This document shows, one piece after another, positions 1 to 8,939 of a stretch of 64,000 bases of DNA. The stretch comes from Streptomyces bacillaris (GTDB lineage: Bacteria > Actinomycetota > Actinomycetes > Streptomycetales > Streptomycetaceae). The notes below the pieces were generated by a model, which worked only from the letters and a program-made list of their open reading frames with translations, was not told the DNA's origin and did no database searches. The translations under genes and the position numbers were made by a program. Within the stretch, counting starts at the first letter, position 1, and every line of letters starts with the position of its first letter. The DNA is taken from positions 6,572,001 through 6,636,000 of the forward strand of contig NZ_CP029378.1 of NCBI RefSeq assembly GCF_003268675.1. Reading direction: 5' to 3'.

Positions 1-387
1 GCGTACGTACGCGGCCTGGGCGGCGAGCCCGTCACGTACGGGGAGGGCCTCGCCGAGCGGCTGCGGGAACTGGTCCCCGACGGTTTCGACGCGGCCTTCG
101 ACACCGTGGGCGGGGAGGCGCTGCGGGTCTCGGCGGAGACCCCGGCCGAGGGCGGCCGGCTCGCCTCGATCGCGGACAGCGAGGTGTTCTCGTACGGCGG
201 CCGCTACGCCTTCGTCCGCCCCGACGCGGCCGACCTGGCCCAGCTCGCGGAACTGGCCGAACAGGGCATCGTCACCGTCCACGTGGACCGGGTCTTCCCG
301 CTGGATCAGGCGGCCGAGGCGTACCGGCTCAACCAGGAGGGACGTACGCGGGGGAAGATCGTCGTCACGGTGGACTGGGACGCCTGA
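1..387 (+). CDS. zinc-type alcohol dehydrogenase / quinone oxidoreductase family protein, 3' part
   Basis: The reading frame is open from the first base and stops at 385-387, so only the last 128 residues are present. The visible part contains the end of a Rossmann NADP-binding domain (AAFDTVGGEAL) and the closing VFPLDQAAEAYRL...GKIVVTVD segment. This pattern is typical of MDR-superfamily NADP-dependent oxidoreductases of the QOR type, which usually act on quinones or enones in the cytosol. The substrate cannot be deduced. The gene converges on the DUF202 pair with an 18-bp gap. Confidence 0.85.
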   Translation, partial: AYVRGLGGEPVTYGEGLAERLRELVPDGFDAAFDTVGGEALRVSAETPAEGGRLASIADSEVFSYGGRYAFVRPDAADLAQLAELAEQGIVTVHVDRVFPLDQAAEAYRLNQEGRTRGKIVVTVDWDA

Positions 388-405
388 ACAGTCCTGGGGG
401 CGCGC

Positions 406-756
406 TCAGAACAGCATGGCCACCGCGAACACCGCGAACGCCACCGTGCACAGCGCCGCCGTCAGCGCCCCGCGCGGCGCGAACGGCTCCGGCCGGGCGA
501 CGCCCAGGCGCTGCACCCTGCGGTGGGCCACCGCCAGGAACCCCAGCCAGGCCACGGCGGTCAGCGCCACCGCCACCAGCGCGGCCGGGGTCGCACCGCT
601 GTGCAGCGCCTGCCGCCCGGCGAGCAGCGCCACGACCGTGGCGGAGAGCGTGGTACGCCGCCACGCGAGCCGGGTCCGCTCGGGCTGCAGCCCGGGATCC
701 CGCTCCCCGCCTCCGCCTTCGCTACGGCCCCCGCCCCCGTCCCGTACGACCGTCAC
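406..756 (-). CDS. DUF202 family membrane protein (second gene of pair)
   Basis: A 116-residue protein starting at GTG 756. The start overlaps the stop of the upstream DUF202 gene by four bases (GTGA), which indicates translational coupling. After a Gly/Arg/Glu-rich N-terminal stretch it carries the DUF202 core PERTRLAWRRTTLSATVVALL. Three hydrophobic helices follow, ending at the C-terminal AVFAVAMLF. DUF202 proteins are small inner-membrane proteins of unknown function. I chose the overlapping GTG start because longer versions of the frame run antisense-like through the neighbouring genes. Confidence 0.8.
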   Translation of the reverse strand: MTVVRDGGGGRSEGGGGERDPGLQPERTRLAWRRTTLSATVVALLAGRQALHSGATPAALVAVALTAVAWLGFLAVAHRRVQRLGVARPEPFAPRGALTAALCTVAFAVFAVAMLF

Positions 757-1148
757 CGGCTCTCCCAGCCGAAGAGGACCACCACCACCATCACGACGGC
801 CGCCACCGCGACCACCAGGCCGAGCACCGTCGGGAAGCGGGAGACCGGCAGATCCTCCCCGCGCCGCATCGCCCGCTCGCACCGCACCCAGTGGTTGACC
901 GCCCGCAGCGCGCACAGCACACCGGCGGCGAGCAGCCCGACGGCGAGCCCCGCCCGGACGCCCCAGGCCAGGTCGGGCAGGAACTGGTCCACGGCGAAGC
1001 CGCCGCCGATCAGGGCGAGGGCCGTCCTGATCCAGGCGAGGAACGTGCGCTCGTTGGCCAGGGAGAACCGGTAGTCGGGGGTGGCCCCCTCCTCCCGGAT
1101 CCGCTGCGGCGCGAACCACAGGCGTACGCTCTGCGCGATCTTGTTCAC
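753..1148 (-). CDS. YidH/DUF202 family membrane protein (first gene of pair)
   Basis: A 131-residue protein with the DUF202 signature ANERTFLAWIRTALALIGG at about residues 31-49 and three predicted transmembrane helices (about 40-58, 64-84, 107-127). YidH-type DUF202 proteins have no established function. It is co-transcribed with the downstream DUF202 gene through a 4-bp overlap, so two paralogous three-helix proteins are made together and could form a hetero-oligomer; that is inference. The gene lies 17 bp from the converging end of nothing else on its strand except the upstream NUDIX gene. Confidence 0.85.
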   Translation of the reverse strand: MNKIAQSVRLWFAPQRIREEGATPDYRFSLANERTFLAWIRTALALIGGGFAVDQFLPDLAWGVRAGLAVGLLAAGVLCALRAVNHWVRCERAMRRGEDLPVSRFPTVLGLVVAVAAVVMVVVVLFGWESR

Positions 1149-1165
1149 ACGGGCACCTTACGAGG

Positions 1166-1684
1166 TCAGAGCGCCCGGAACTCCTTGAGCCGCCGGTACG
1201 CCTCCACCCCGTCCGGCACCCACAGCCACGCACCGAGCCGCTCCTCCAGCTCCGCACCGTCCAGGAAGGCGTGCCAGGCGACCTCCTCGACCTGCGGCGA
1301 GACCGGAAGCTCGCACCGCACCTGGTAGACCGCCGACCACCAGGAGTGCTTCCCACCGGTGTAGAGGAACCGGAACAGCGGCTCGGGCTCCGGCAGCCCC
1401 GAGACCCCCAGCTCCTCCTCCGCCTCGCGCAGCGCCGCCTCGTCGTAGGACTCGCCCGCGCCCACCACCCCGCCGACGAACATGTCGTAGTACGAGGGAA
1501 AGAGCAGCTTGGTCGCCGTGCGGCGGTGGACGAAGACCCGCCCCTCGGCGTCCCGCGCCTCGATGAAGACGCAGCGGTGGCGCAGCCCCCGGGCGGTCGC
1601 CTCGCCGCGCGGGGCCTGCCCGACGACCTCGTCGTTCTCGTCGACGATGTCCAGGGTCTCGTCAGAAGGCGTCATGCGTTTCAT
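1166..1684 (-). CDS. NUDIX hydrolase
   Basis: A 172-residue protein. The NUDIX box spans about residues 72-94 (GGVVGAGE then REAEEELG), matching GX5EX7REUXEEXGU with all acidic metal ligands present. The N-terminus (ETLDIVDENDEVVGQAPRGE) resembles the isopentenyl-diphosphate isomerase/YfcD-like NUDIX subgroup. The family hydrolyses nucleoside diphosphates linked to another moiety, and the substrate here is unknown. An in-frame ATG at 1675 is an alternative start; neither has a convincing ribosome binding site. It reads away from the FAD dehydrogenase at 1796, and the two share a 111-bp promoter interval. Confidence 0.85.
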   Translation of the reverse strand: MKRMTPSDETLDIVDENDEVVGQAPRGEATARGLRHRCVFIEARDAEGRVFVHRRTATKLLFPSYYDMFVGGVVGAGESYDEAALREAEEELGVSGLPEPEPLFRFLYTGGKHSWWSAVYQVRCELPVSPQVEEVAWHAFLDGAELEERLGAWLWVPDGVEAYRRLKEFRAL

Positions 1685-1702
1685 CCAACAGCACCCGGGT
1701 GG

Positions 1703-1731
1703 TTGACGTGGCAGCGGCCGGTACCCAAGAT
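1703..1731 (+). promoter_or_regulatory. candidate promoter of the FAD dehydrogenase gene
   Basis: A TTGACG hexamer at 1703-1708 is followed after 17 bases by CAAGAT at 1726-1731. The first is a good -35 and the second a moderate -10 for the Streptomyces vegetative sigma factor. It lies 65 bases before the chosen start at 1796 and points toward it. Confidence 0.4.
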
Positions 1732-1795
1732 CTGACGCACGGGTAACTTGTCACCCCGGTGCCCCTCCCCGCCCCTTCCCGACAGGATGGAACCG

Positions 1796-3448
1796 ATGGC
1801 GTACGACGCTGATGTGATCGTGATCGGGGCAGGGCTCGCCGGACTCGTGGCCACCGCCGAACTGGCCGACGCGGGCCGTTCCGTGATCCTCCTGGACCAG
1901 GAGCCCGAGCAGTCGATCGGCGGGCAGGCCCACTGGTCCTTCGGGGGCCTCTTCCTCGTCGACTCGCCGGAGCAGCGCCGGCTGCGGATCAAGGACAGCC
2001 GGGAGCTGGCCCTCCAGGACTGGTACGGCACCGCCGGGTTCGACCGCAAGGAGGACCACTGGCCGAGGAAGTGGGCCGAGGCGTACGTCGACTTCGCGGC
2101 CGGTGAGAAGCGCTCCTGGCTCCACCAGCAGGGGCTGCGGATCTTCCCGGTCGTCGGCTGGGCGGAGCGCGGCGGCTACGACGCGACCGGCCACGGCAAC
2201 TCCGTACCCCGCTTCCACATCACCTGGGGCACCGGCCCCGGCGTCGTCGCCCCCTTCGAGCGGCGGGTCCGCGCGGGCGTCGCCAAGGGGCTCGTCCAGC
2301 TGCGGTTCCGCCACCGGGTCACCGGTCTCGCGCGCACTGCCGGGGCGCTGGACACGGTCACCGGCGAGATCCTGGAGCCGAGCGGTGCCGCGCGCGGCAC
2401 CGCCAGCAGCCGGGAGGCGACCGGCACCTTCGAGCTGAAGGCCCAGGCGGTGATCGTCACCTCCGGAGGCATCGGCGGCAACCACGACCTGGTCCGCGCC
2501 CAGTGGCCCGAGCGGCTCGGCACCCCGCCCGAGAAGCTGCTCTCCGGCGTCCCCGCCCATGTCGACGGCCTGATGCTGGGCATCGCCGAGGAGGCGGGCG
2601 CCCACCACATCAACCGGGACCGGATGTGGCACTACACCGAGGGCATCGAGAACTGGAACCCGATCTGGGCCAAGCACGCCATCCGCATCCTGCCCGGCCC
2701 CTCCTCCCTCTGGCTCGACGCCCGGGGCAAGCGGCTGCCGGTCCCGCTCTTCCCCGGCTTCGACACGCTCGGCACCCTCGAACACATCATGAGGTCGGGC
2801 CACGGCTACACCTGGTTCGTGCTCAACCAGCGGATCATCGGCAAGGAGTTCGCCCTCTCCGGCTCCGAGCAGAACCCCGACCTGACCGGCAAGTCGGTAC
2901 GGGACGTGATCGGCCGGGCCCGCGCGGACGTGCCCGCACCGGTCAAGGCGTTCATGGACCACGGGGCGGACTTCGTGGTGGAGAAGGACCTCGACGCCCT
3001 GGTCCGGGGCATGAACGCGGTGACGGGCGACGGCCTGATCGACGCGGCCGAGCTGCGCCGCGAGATCACCGCCCGCGACCGCGAGATCGTCAACCCCTTC
3101 ACCAAGGACCTCCAGGTCACCGCCATCCACGGCGCCCGCGCCTACCTGGGCGACCGCCTCATCCGTACGGCGAAACCGCACCGCATCCTGGACCCGGCGG
3201 CGGGCCCGCTCATCGCCGTACGCCTCAACATCCTGACCCGCAAGTCCCTGGGCGGCCTGGAGACGGACCTCTCCTCCCAGGTCCTCACCCCCGACGGCAC
3301 CCCGCTGCCGGGCCTGTACGCGGCGGGCGAGGCGGCAGGCTTCGGCGGCGGCGGAGTCCACGGTTACCGCTCCCTGGAGGGCACGTTCCTCGGCGGCTGC
3401 ATCTTCTCGGGGAGGGCGGCGGGCAGGGCGGCGGCGCGAGCACTGTGA
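1796..3448 (+). CDS. FAD-binding dehydrogenase (KstD/fumarate reductase-like)
   Basis: About 550 residues. The N-terminus MAYDADVIVIGAGLAGLVA contains the dinucleotide-binding GxGxxG motif at about residues 11-16, followed by an acidic residue ending the second strand. The C-terminal FAD contact block GLYAAGEAAGFGGGGVHG is also present. The architecture matches the FAD-dependent 3-ketosteroid dehydrogenase/fumarate reductase-like family, specifically the group annotated only as putative FAD-binding dehydrogenase. The substrate is unknown. I prefer ATG 1796, which has GGATGG upstream, over ATG 1787 or the farther frame-open 1748. The gene stands alone, with a vegetative-type promoter upstream. 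Confidence 0.88.
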   Translation: MAYDADVIVIGAGLAGLVATAELADAGRSVILLDQEPEQSIGGQAHWSFGGLFLVDSPEQRRLRIKDSRELALQDWYGTAGFDRKEDHWPRKWAEAYVDFAAGEKRSWLHQQGLRIFPVVGWAERGGYDATGHGNSVPRFHITWGTGPGVVAPFERRVRAGVAKGLVQLRFRHRVTGLARTAGALDTVTGEILEPSGAARGTASSREATGTFELKAQAVIVTSGGIGGNHDLVRAQWPERLGTPPEKLLSGVPAHVDGLMLGIAEEAGAHHINRDRMWHYTEGIENWNPIWAKHAIRILPGPSSLWLDARGKRLPVPLFPGFDTLGTLEHIMRSGHGYTWFVLNQRIIGKEFALSGSEQNPDLTGKSVRDVIGRARADVPAPVKAFMDHGADFVVEKDLDALVRGMNAVTGDGLIDAAELRREITARDREIVNPFTKDLQVTAIHGARAYLGDRLIRTAKPHRILDPAAGPLIAVRLNILTRKSLGGLETDLSSQVLTPDGTPLPGLYAAGEAAGFGGGGVHGYRSLEGTFLGGCIFSGRAAGRAAARAL

Positions 3449-3547
3449 GCCCCTCCGGCGATCGAGGAGCGGGGTCCGGGGCAGCGCCCCGAAGCCTCAC
3501 CCGGCCGAAGGCCCGCCCGCGCCTTGCGGACGAACCTGGCCCCGCGG

Positions 3548-3973
3548 TCACCCCAACCGCTCCACCACCCGGAACCGCTCCGCCACGATCAACGTCCCGT
3601 CGTCCACGGTGAACGACGGATCCCCCAACGCCTCCCGCATCTCCTCCCCGTGCCAGAACCGCTCATGCCCCGCCCGCCACTCCGCCACCGACGTGTACCC
3701 CTCACCCTCGTCCAGCGCGTGCTGCAGATCGACGGCCCCCAGCGGCAGCACCCGTACGTCGGTCACCTCGATCACCGCCACCTCCCGCCCCTGCGAATCG
3801 ATCAGCGCGGACCGCTCGCCCACCGGCGGAAGCTCCTCCTGCTCCAGCTCGTACTCGGCCAGCAGCCCGGAGGTGGACACCTTCTCGCCGGAGAGGACCG
3901 CCGCCACCAGCCGGTCGCGGAGCGGCCCGGGAAAGGCGAGAAGGAAGGGTTTCAGGGGTTCACGAGGCTCCAT
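3548..3973 (-). CDS. ASCH domain protein
   Basis: A 141-residue cytosolic protein with the ASCH fold signature: the basic GEKVSTSGLL segment near residues 29-38, the central IDSQGREVAVIEVTDVRV strand pair, and the GEGYTSVAEWRAGHERFW region. ASCH domains resemble PUA domains and bind RNA; some members are ribonucleases or process modified nucleosides. No partner gene is adjacent, and it converges on the FAD dehydrogenase. Identification as ASCH is firm, the biochemical role is not. Confidence 0.85.
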   Translation of the reverse strand: MEPREPLKPFLLAFPGPLRDRLVAAVLSGEKVSTSGLLAEYELEQEELPPVGERSALIDSQGREVAVIEVTDVRVLPLGAVDLQHALDEGEGYTSVAEWRAGHERFWHGEEMREALGDPSFTVDDGTLIVAERFRVVERLG

Positions 3974-4176
3974 GCCTCCAGTGTGTCAGGTGTCACCCCG
4001 ACCCCGCCCACCCCGCCGCGGCCTGCGGGAACGCCCCGCCCGCCCCGATGACTTCCAGCCAACTCTCCATGAGTGGAGCAGAGTTGGTGTAGACCTCCCC
4101 TTGACTTGGAGCGTCCCCTACCGCTTTGCTGTGCGCGATCATCCGCTCGCACACCGCGTCGAAAGAAGTCTGCGGC

Positions 4177-5148
4177 ATGTCCCCGCCTCCGCCGCCCCTG
4201 GGCCGCTCCCGCCGCCGGGGCGGCCGCTCGGACCACGCCTTCGACCCGGCCCTGGACGACCTCGAACTCATCGACGCCCGCGCCCAGTTCACCCAGGGGC
4301 GGTGGGGCGAGGCCCGCACCCTGCTGGTGGCGACCGGCAAGGACTGGGACCGCCGGGGGCACCGCCTCCTCTGCCTCGCGGAGATCCCCTCCGCCGCGGA
4401 CTGGGCCGGTGACTGGCTGCTCGCCGAACCCGAGAGCGCCGACGCCGCCACCCTCCTCGGCTGCGCCCGTGCCGTACGGGCCCTGCGTACCAAGGCCAAG
4501 GCCGACGAGGCGGCCCGCGCCCGGCAGGCGTGTCTCGCCGCTGCCCGGCTCACCCCCGACGACCCCACCCCGTGGCTCGCCCTGCTCCTCCTGGACCGGG
4601 GCCGCGAGGACGGCGGCGACGAGACCGGCCGGCTCTTCGAGGAGGTCCGCTCCCGCCACCCCGAGCACCACCACGCCCACCACGTGATGACCGCGCAACT
4701 GGCCGAGAGCCGCCCCGACAGCGGGCAGGACCCGCTCCACGAGGTGTACGACTTCGCCGCCTGGGCCGCCGAACAGGCCCCGGCCGACTCACCGCTCGCC
4801 GTCCTCCCGGTGGTCGCCCACGCCGAGCGCTACCGCGTCCTCGTGGCGGCGGGCAGCGAGCCGGACGACCCCGTCGCCTCCGGGCACTGGTCGGGGCGGC
4901 GAGCCCGGCAGGTGATGAAGGCCGCCTTCGACTGGTGGCTGGAATGGGAGCGCGAGGACCACCCCCGCCACCACGTCGACCTCAACTTCCTGGCCCACGC
5001 CAAGGTCTGCGAGGGCCGCACCGCCGAGGCCGCCGCCCTCTTCCACCGCATCGGCCCGTACGCCACGGCCGCGCCCTGGTCGTACGCGGGCCAGGACCCG
5101 TACACCGCGTTCACCGCCGCCCGCGACCACGCACTCGGCGCGCCCTGA
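4177..5148 (+). CDS. TPR-like hypothetical protein
   Basis: A 323-residue soluble protein starting MSPPPPPLGRSRRRGGRSD. I chose ATG 4177 because GAAAGAAG lies 9-16 bases upstream. The middle is Ala/Leu-rich helical sequence with spaced Ala-Trp positions (RWGEARTLLVATGKDW, TPWLALLLLDRG, AKVCEGRTAEAAALFHRIG), which looks like degenerate tetratricopeptide repeats. The last segment reads like a final TPR followed by WSYAGQDPYTAFTAARDH. No enzymatic motif is visible. A TTGACT hexamer at 4101-4106 may be part of its promoter. The function is unknown. Confidence 0.7.
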   Translation: MSPPPPPLGRSRRRGGRSDHAFDPALDDLELIDARAQFTQGRWGEARTLLVATGKDWDRRGHRLLCLAEIPSAADWAGDWLLAEPESADAATLLGCARAVRALRTKAKADEAARARQACLAAARLTPDDPTPWLALLLLDRGREDGGDETGRLFEEVRSRHPEHHHAHHVMTAQLAESRPDSGQDPLHEVYDFAAWAAEQAPADSPLAVLPVVAHAERYRVLVAAGSEPDDPVASGHWSGRRARQVMKAAFDWWLEWEREDHPRHHVDLNFLAHAKVCEGRTAEAAALFHRIGPYATAAPWSYAGQDPYTAFTAARDHALGAP

Positions 5149-5225
5149 CCAAGCGTCCCCCCGACCACGACTGCCGAGCACCAATCGATCACGCACCCAG
5201 GACCGAAGAAGGGACCACCTCCGCC

Positions 5226-6806
5226 ATGTCGACGGGCAGTTCATCTCCAGGCACGACCCGGCAGACCGGCACCACCCGGCGGACCGGCGACACCGGCGGG
5301 ATCAACACCTACAAGGGGGAGGAGCGCGCCCTGCGCGCCGACCGCCTCGGCACCCCCGGCCTGCTCCTCTCCGTGCTCGCCGCCAGCGCCCCCCTGATGG
5401 TGGTCGCCGGGGTGATGCCCACGGTCTTCGGCGTGATGGGCATCGTCGGACAGCCCCTGCTCTTCGTCATCCTCGGCGCCGTCCTGATGCTGTTCAGCGT
5501 CGGCTACGCGGAGATGAGCCGGCACGTCCACAACGCCGGGGCCTTCTACGCGTACATCGCCCGCGGCCTCGGCCCGACGGCCGGTGCCGGTGCCTCGCTG
5601 GTGGCGCTGGTGGCGTACAGCGCGATGCAGGTCGGCATCTACGGGATCCTCGGCTTCGAGGTCTCCGTCATCCTCTCCACGTACGCCGGTATCGACGTGC
5701 AGTGGTGGATACCCGCGCTCATCGCGGTGGTCGTCGTCGGGGTCCTCGGCTGGCTGAAGATCGACCTCAACGCCAAGGTGCTCGGCGTCCTGCTGGTCAT
5801 CGAGTGCGTGCTCGTCGTGGTCTTCGACATCGCGGCCGTCTCCGAACCGGGCCCCGAGGGGCTCTCGTTCCAGGCGTTCAACCCCGAGACCCTCACCGGC
5901 GCCGGGCTCTCCACCGCGCTCTGCTTCTGCATCGCCGCGTTCGTCGGCTTCGAGCAGGCACCGGTCTACGCGGAGGAGACGAGCCGCCCGCAGATCGTGG
6001 TCTCCCGGGTGATGTTCCTCGCCGTCGGGTACGCGGCGGTCTTCCTCGCCCTCAGCTCCTGGGCCCTGACCGTGGCCGTCGGACCGGCCTCCATCGCGGA
6101 CACCTCCCTGAAGGAGGGCCCGGGCATGCTCTTCGGGCTCACCGAGACCCGGCTCGGCTCCACCTTCACCGACGTCCTGCACATCCTCTTCGTCACCGGC
6201 ATCTTCGCGGCGCTCCTCAGCTTCCACAACGTGGTCGCCCGCTACGGGTTCGCGATGGGCCGCGAGGGGCTGCTGCCCGCCCGCTTCGGCCGCACCAACC
6301 GGGCGAGCGGCGCCCCCGTCATCGGCTCGCTGCTCCAGTCCGTCATCTCCGTGGTGATCGTCCTGGCCTTCGCCCTCAGCGACGACAACCACATCGGCGA
6401 CCCCACCGTCCCCGTCCTGCGCCTCTTCACCTGGATGGGCAACGTGGGCGCGCTCGGCGTGATCCTGCTGATGGCCGCCGCCTCGTTCGCCGTCATCGCG
6501 TTCTTCGTCAAGCGCGGTGCGGGCCGCGTCCAGGCCCCGCGCCTGGTCGCCTCCGGACTCGCCGGGATCGGGCTGCTGTCGATCGCCGTCTTCACCGTCC
6601 GCGACTTCGACGTCCTCGTGGGCTCCGGCTCCGGCTCGACCCTCAACTGGCTGCTGCCCGGCGTGATCGTCCTCGCCCTCGTCGGCGGTCTCGTCTACGG
6701 GGCGGTGCTGCGCAGGGTCAAGCCCGAGGTGCACGCCCGGATCGGGCTGGGCAACGAGGCGTTCCAGCTGGAGAAGGCGGCCGAGAGCGAGTCGGGCCGC
6801 CGCTGA
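5226..6806 (+). CDS. APC-family amino acid permease
   Basis: 526 residues, with about twelve hydrophobic helices after a Thr/Gly-rich N-terminal tail (residues 1-28). The first helix region LRADRLGTPGLLLSVLAASAPLMVV and the helix-6 segment FCIAAFVGFEQAPVYAEET match the APC superfamily of amino acid/polyamine permeases. The family has sodium- or proton-coupled importers and exchangers in the cytoplasmic membrane; the substrate cannot be assigned. It begins 77 bases after the TPR-like gene and may share its transcript. A 16-bp hairpin follows at 6861. Confidence 0.88.
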   Translation: MSTGSSSPGTTRQTGTTRRTGDTGGINTYKGEERALRADRLGTPGLLLSVLAASAPLMVVAGVMPTVFGVMGIVGQPLLFVILGAVLMLFSVGYAEMSRHVHNAGAFYAYIARGLGPTAGAGASLVALVAYSAMQVGIYGILGFEVSVILSTYAGIDVQWWIPALIAVVVVGVLGWLKIDLNAKVLGVLLVIECVLVVVFDIAAVSEPGPEGLSFQAFNPETLTGAGLSTALCFCIAAFVGFEQAPVYAEETSRPQIVVSRVMFLAVGYAAVFLALSSWALTVAVGPASIADTSLKEGPGMLFGLTETRLGSTFTDVLHILFVTGIFAALLSFHNVVARYGFAMGREGLLPARFGRTNRASGAPVIGSLLQSVISVVIVLAFALSDDNHIGDPTVPVLRLFTWMGNVGALGVILLMAAASFAVIAFFVKRGAGRVQAPRLVASGLAGIGLLSIAVFTVRDFDVLVGSGSGSTLNWLLPGVIVLALVGGLVYGAVLRRVKPEVHARIGLGNEAFQLEKAAESESGRR

Positions 6807-6860
6807 CCACTCCGTACGTACGCGGAAGGAGCCGCCCGCCCCGGCCGCGTACGCGAAGAG

Positions 6861-6897
6861 GAACGCCCGCCCCGGTACGGCACCGGGGCGGGCGTTC
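6861..6897. terminator. bidirectional hairpin terminator between APC permease and gntP
   Basis: A perfect 16-bp stem (GAACGCCCGCCCCGGT at 6861-6876 paired with 6882-6897) has a 5-base loop. It sits between two convergent genes and ends in TTC on both strands, so it can serve both. Confidence 0.75.
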
Positions 6898-6917
6898 TCG
6901 CGTACGTACGGAAGCGG

Positions 6918-8315
6918 CTACAGCAGCAACGACAGCGGCAGGATGAAGGCGATGGCCACCACGGAGATGATCGTCTCCATCACCGACCAGGTCTTCACGG
7001 TCTGCCCGACGTCCATCCCGAAGTACTCCTTCACCAGCCAGAACCCGGCGTCGTTCACATGGCTGAAGAAGAGCGAACCGGCACCGATGGCCAGCACCAG
7101 CAGGGCCGCGTGCGAGGTCGACATGTCGGCCGCGAGCGGGGCGACCAGACCGGCGGCGGAGATGGTGGCGACGGTGGCCGAGCCGGTGGCGAGACGGATC
7201 GCGACGGCGATCAGCCAGCCGAGCAGCAGCGCGGGGATCGCCCAGTTCTCGGAGAAGTCCAGGATCATCTGGCCCACCCCGGCGTCGATCAGCGTCTGCT
7301 TGAAGCCACCGCCCGCGCCGACGATCAGCAGGATGCCCGCGATCGGGGCGAGCGACTTCTCCACGGTCCCGGCGAGCCTGCCCCGGGTGAACCCGGCGGC
7401 CCGGCCGAGGGTGACCATGCCCAGCAGCACGGCGGCGAGCAGCGCGATCATCGGCGAACCGATCACGTCCGTCACCCGCTGGAACCCGTTCTCCGGGTCG
7501 TCGACGACGATCTCGACGAGCGCCTTGAGCAGCATCAGCACGACCGGCAGCAGGATCGTCACCAGGGTGGCGCCGAAGCTCGGACGGCGGTCCAGCTCCT
7601 CGGAGGGGCGCTGCGGGATCATCTTCTCCGGCGGCTCGATGTCCACCCAGCGCGCGGCGTACCGGGAGAAGACCGGACCGGCGATGATCACCGTCGGGAT
7701 GGCGACCAGCACACCGAGCGCCAGCGTCACCCCGAGGTTGGCGTCCAGGGCGTCGATCGCGACCAGCGGGCCGGGGTGCGGCGGGATCAGCCCGTGCATC
7801 ACGGAGAGCCCGGCCAGCGCCGGGATGCCGATCCGCATCAGGGAGAAGTTGCCGCGCTTGGCGACGAGCAGCACCACCGGGATCATCAGCACGATCCCGA
7901 CCTCGAAGAAGAGCGGCAGCCCGATGATCGAGGCGATGAGGACCATCGCCCACGGCATGGCCCCCCGGCTCGCCTTCGCCAGGATGGTGTCGACGATCTG
8001 GTCCGCCCCGCCCGAGTCCGCGAGCAGCTTGCCCAGGATGGCGCCGAGCGCGATGAGCACGCCCACGCTCGCGACGGTGGAGCCGAGGCCCGCGGTGAAG
8101 CTGGCGATCGTGTCGGCCGGTGCCGCCCCCGCGAAGGAGCCGAGCGCCAGCGAACCGATGGTCAGCGCCAGGAACGCGTGCATCTTGAGCTTGGTGATCA
8201 GGAGAACGATGACGGCGATGCCCGCCAGGACGGCGATGCCCAACTGCGCGTTGCCTGCCGAAGTGATCGGTTCGGCGGCGTCCGCTGCCAGCATCTCGAC
8301 GCTGAGACTGGTCAC
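6918..8315 (-). CDS. gntP: gluconate:H+ symporter (GntP family)
   Basis: 465 residues with about 12-14 transmembrane helices. Family landmarks include LALGAILGKLLADSGGADQI, ASIIGLPLFFEVGIVLMIP and HGLIPPHPGPLVAIDAL, the last two being characteristic GntP segments. It imports gluconate across the cytoplasmic membrane. It lies 11 bp downstream of gntK and is read after it, with the divergent GntR/FadR-type regulator next, so the three genes form a gluconate catabolic unit. The start MTSLSVEMLAADAAEP fits the ATG at 8315. Confidence 0.92.
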   Translation of the reverse strand: MTSLSVEMLAADAAEPITSAGNAQLGIAVLAGIAVIVLLITKLKMHAFLALTIGSLALGSFAGAAPADTIASFTAGLGSTVASVGVLIALGAILGKLLADSGGADQIVDTILAKASRGAMPWAMVLIASIIGLPLFFEVGIVLMIPVVLLVAKRGNFSLMRIGIPALAGLSVMHGLIPPHPGPLVAIDALDANLGVTLALGVLVAIPTVIIAGPVFSRYAARWVDIEPPEKMIPQRPSEELDRRPSFGATLVTILLPVVLMLLKALVEIVVDDPENGFQRVTDVIGSPMIALLAAVLLGMVTLGRAAGFTRGRLAGTVEKSLAPIAGILLIVGAGGGFKQTLIDAGVGQMILDFSENWAIPALLLGWLIAVAIRLATGSATVATISAAGLVAPLAADMSTSHAALLVLAIGAGSLFFSHVNDAGFWLVKEYFGMDVGQTVKTWSVMETIISVVAIAFILPLSLLL

Positions 8316-8326
8316 GGTGGTGGTCC

Positions 8327-8836
8327 TTAGTCTTCGAGCCGCCGCAGCGCGGCGACGGCTCGCTGGGTGATTTCCTCAGGGGTGCCGGACACATCGACAT
8401 CCACCCCGGCCTCGTCGGCCTGGAGCGGCTGCAACGTCGCGAACTGGGAGTCGAGCAGCGCGGTGGGCATGAAGTGGCCCTTGCGGTCCGCCATCCGCTC
8501 CTCGATCAGCGCCCGGTCGCCGGTCAGATGCAGGAAGAGCGCGTCGGGCGCCCCGGCCCGCAGCCGGTCGCGGTACGACCGTTTCAGCGCCGAGCTGGAG
8601 ACCACCCCGCCGAGCCCCGCCCGCCCGCGCGCCCACTCACCGATGGCATCGAGCCACGGCCACCGGTCGTCGTCGTCCAGGGGGGTACCGGCCGACATCT
8701 TCTCGATGTTGGCCGGAGGGTGGAAGTCGTCGCCCTCGGCGTACGGAACGCCGAGTTCGGCGGCGAGCAGGGGACCGATCGTGGTCTTGCCGGTTCCTGC
8801 TACGCCCATCACCACGACGACGTGGGGGGTGCTCAT
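8327..8836 (-). CDS. gntK: gluconokinase
   Basis: A 169-residue P-loop kinase. Walker A is GVAGTGKTT at residues 11-19, followed by the substrate segment EGDDFHPPANIEKMSAGTPLDDDDRWPWL, which is diagnostic of GntK gluconokinases. It phosphorylates D-gluconate to 6-phosphogluconate, feeding the pentose phosphate pathway. The length matches the family (about 165-180). It is the first gene of the gntK-gntP operon, divergent from the regulator at 8976. Confidence 0.93.
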   Translation of the reverse strand: MSTPHVVVVMGVAGTGKTTIGPLLAAELGVPYAEGDDFHPPANIEKMSAGTPLDDDDRWPWLDAIGEWARGRAGLGGVVSSSALKRSYRDRLRAGAPDALFLHLTGDRALIEERMADRKGHFMPTALLDSQFATLQPLQADEAGVDVDVSGTPEEITQRAVAALRRLED

Positions 8837-8891
8837 GGGGTGCCTCGCTGTCTCGCTGTCGTCTTCGACATCGGTCCGTCGCGCTACTGAA

Positions 8892-8939
8892 ACCTATTAG
8901 GTACGACTTATTCAAGAGTCTGTGACACATACGTCGTAC
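8892..8939. promoter_or_regulatory. candidate GntR operators in the gntK / regulator divergent interval
   Basis: The 139-bp interval holds three symmetrical elements. ACCTATTAGGT at 8892-8902 is an 11-bp palindrome centred on one T. TACGTCGTA at 8930-8938 is a 9-bp palindrome centred on one T. GTACGAC at 8901-8907 is repeated inverted as GTCGTAC at 8933-8939. Such symmetrical sites between a regulator and the operon it controls fit FadR-subfamily binding. Which element is bound is inference. Confidence 0.5.

Noticed and set aside
5241..6734. Long Asp/Glu/Gly-rich frame antisense to the APC permease
   Set aside because: The composition is that of the reverse complement of a membrane protein gene, with no start signals.
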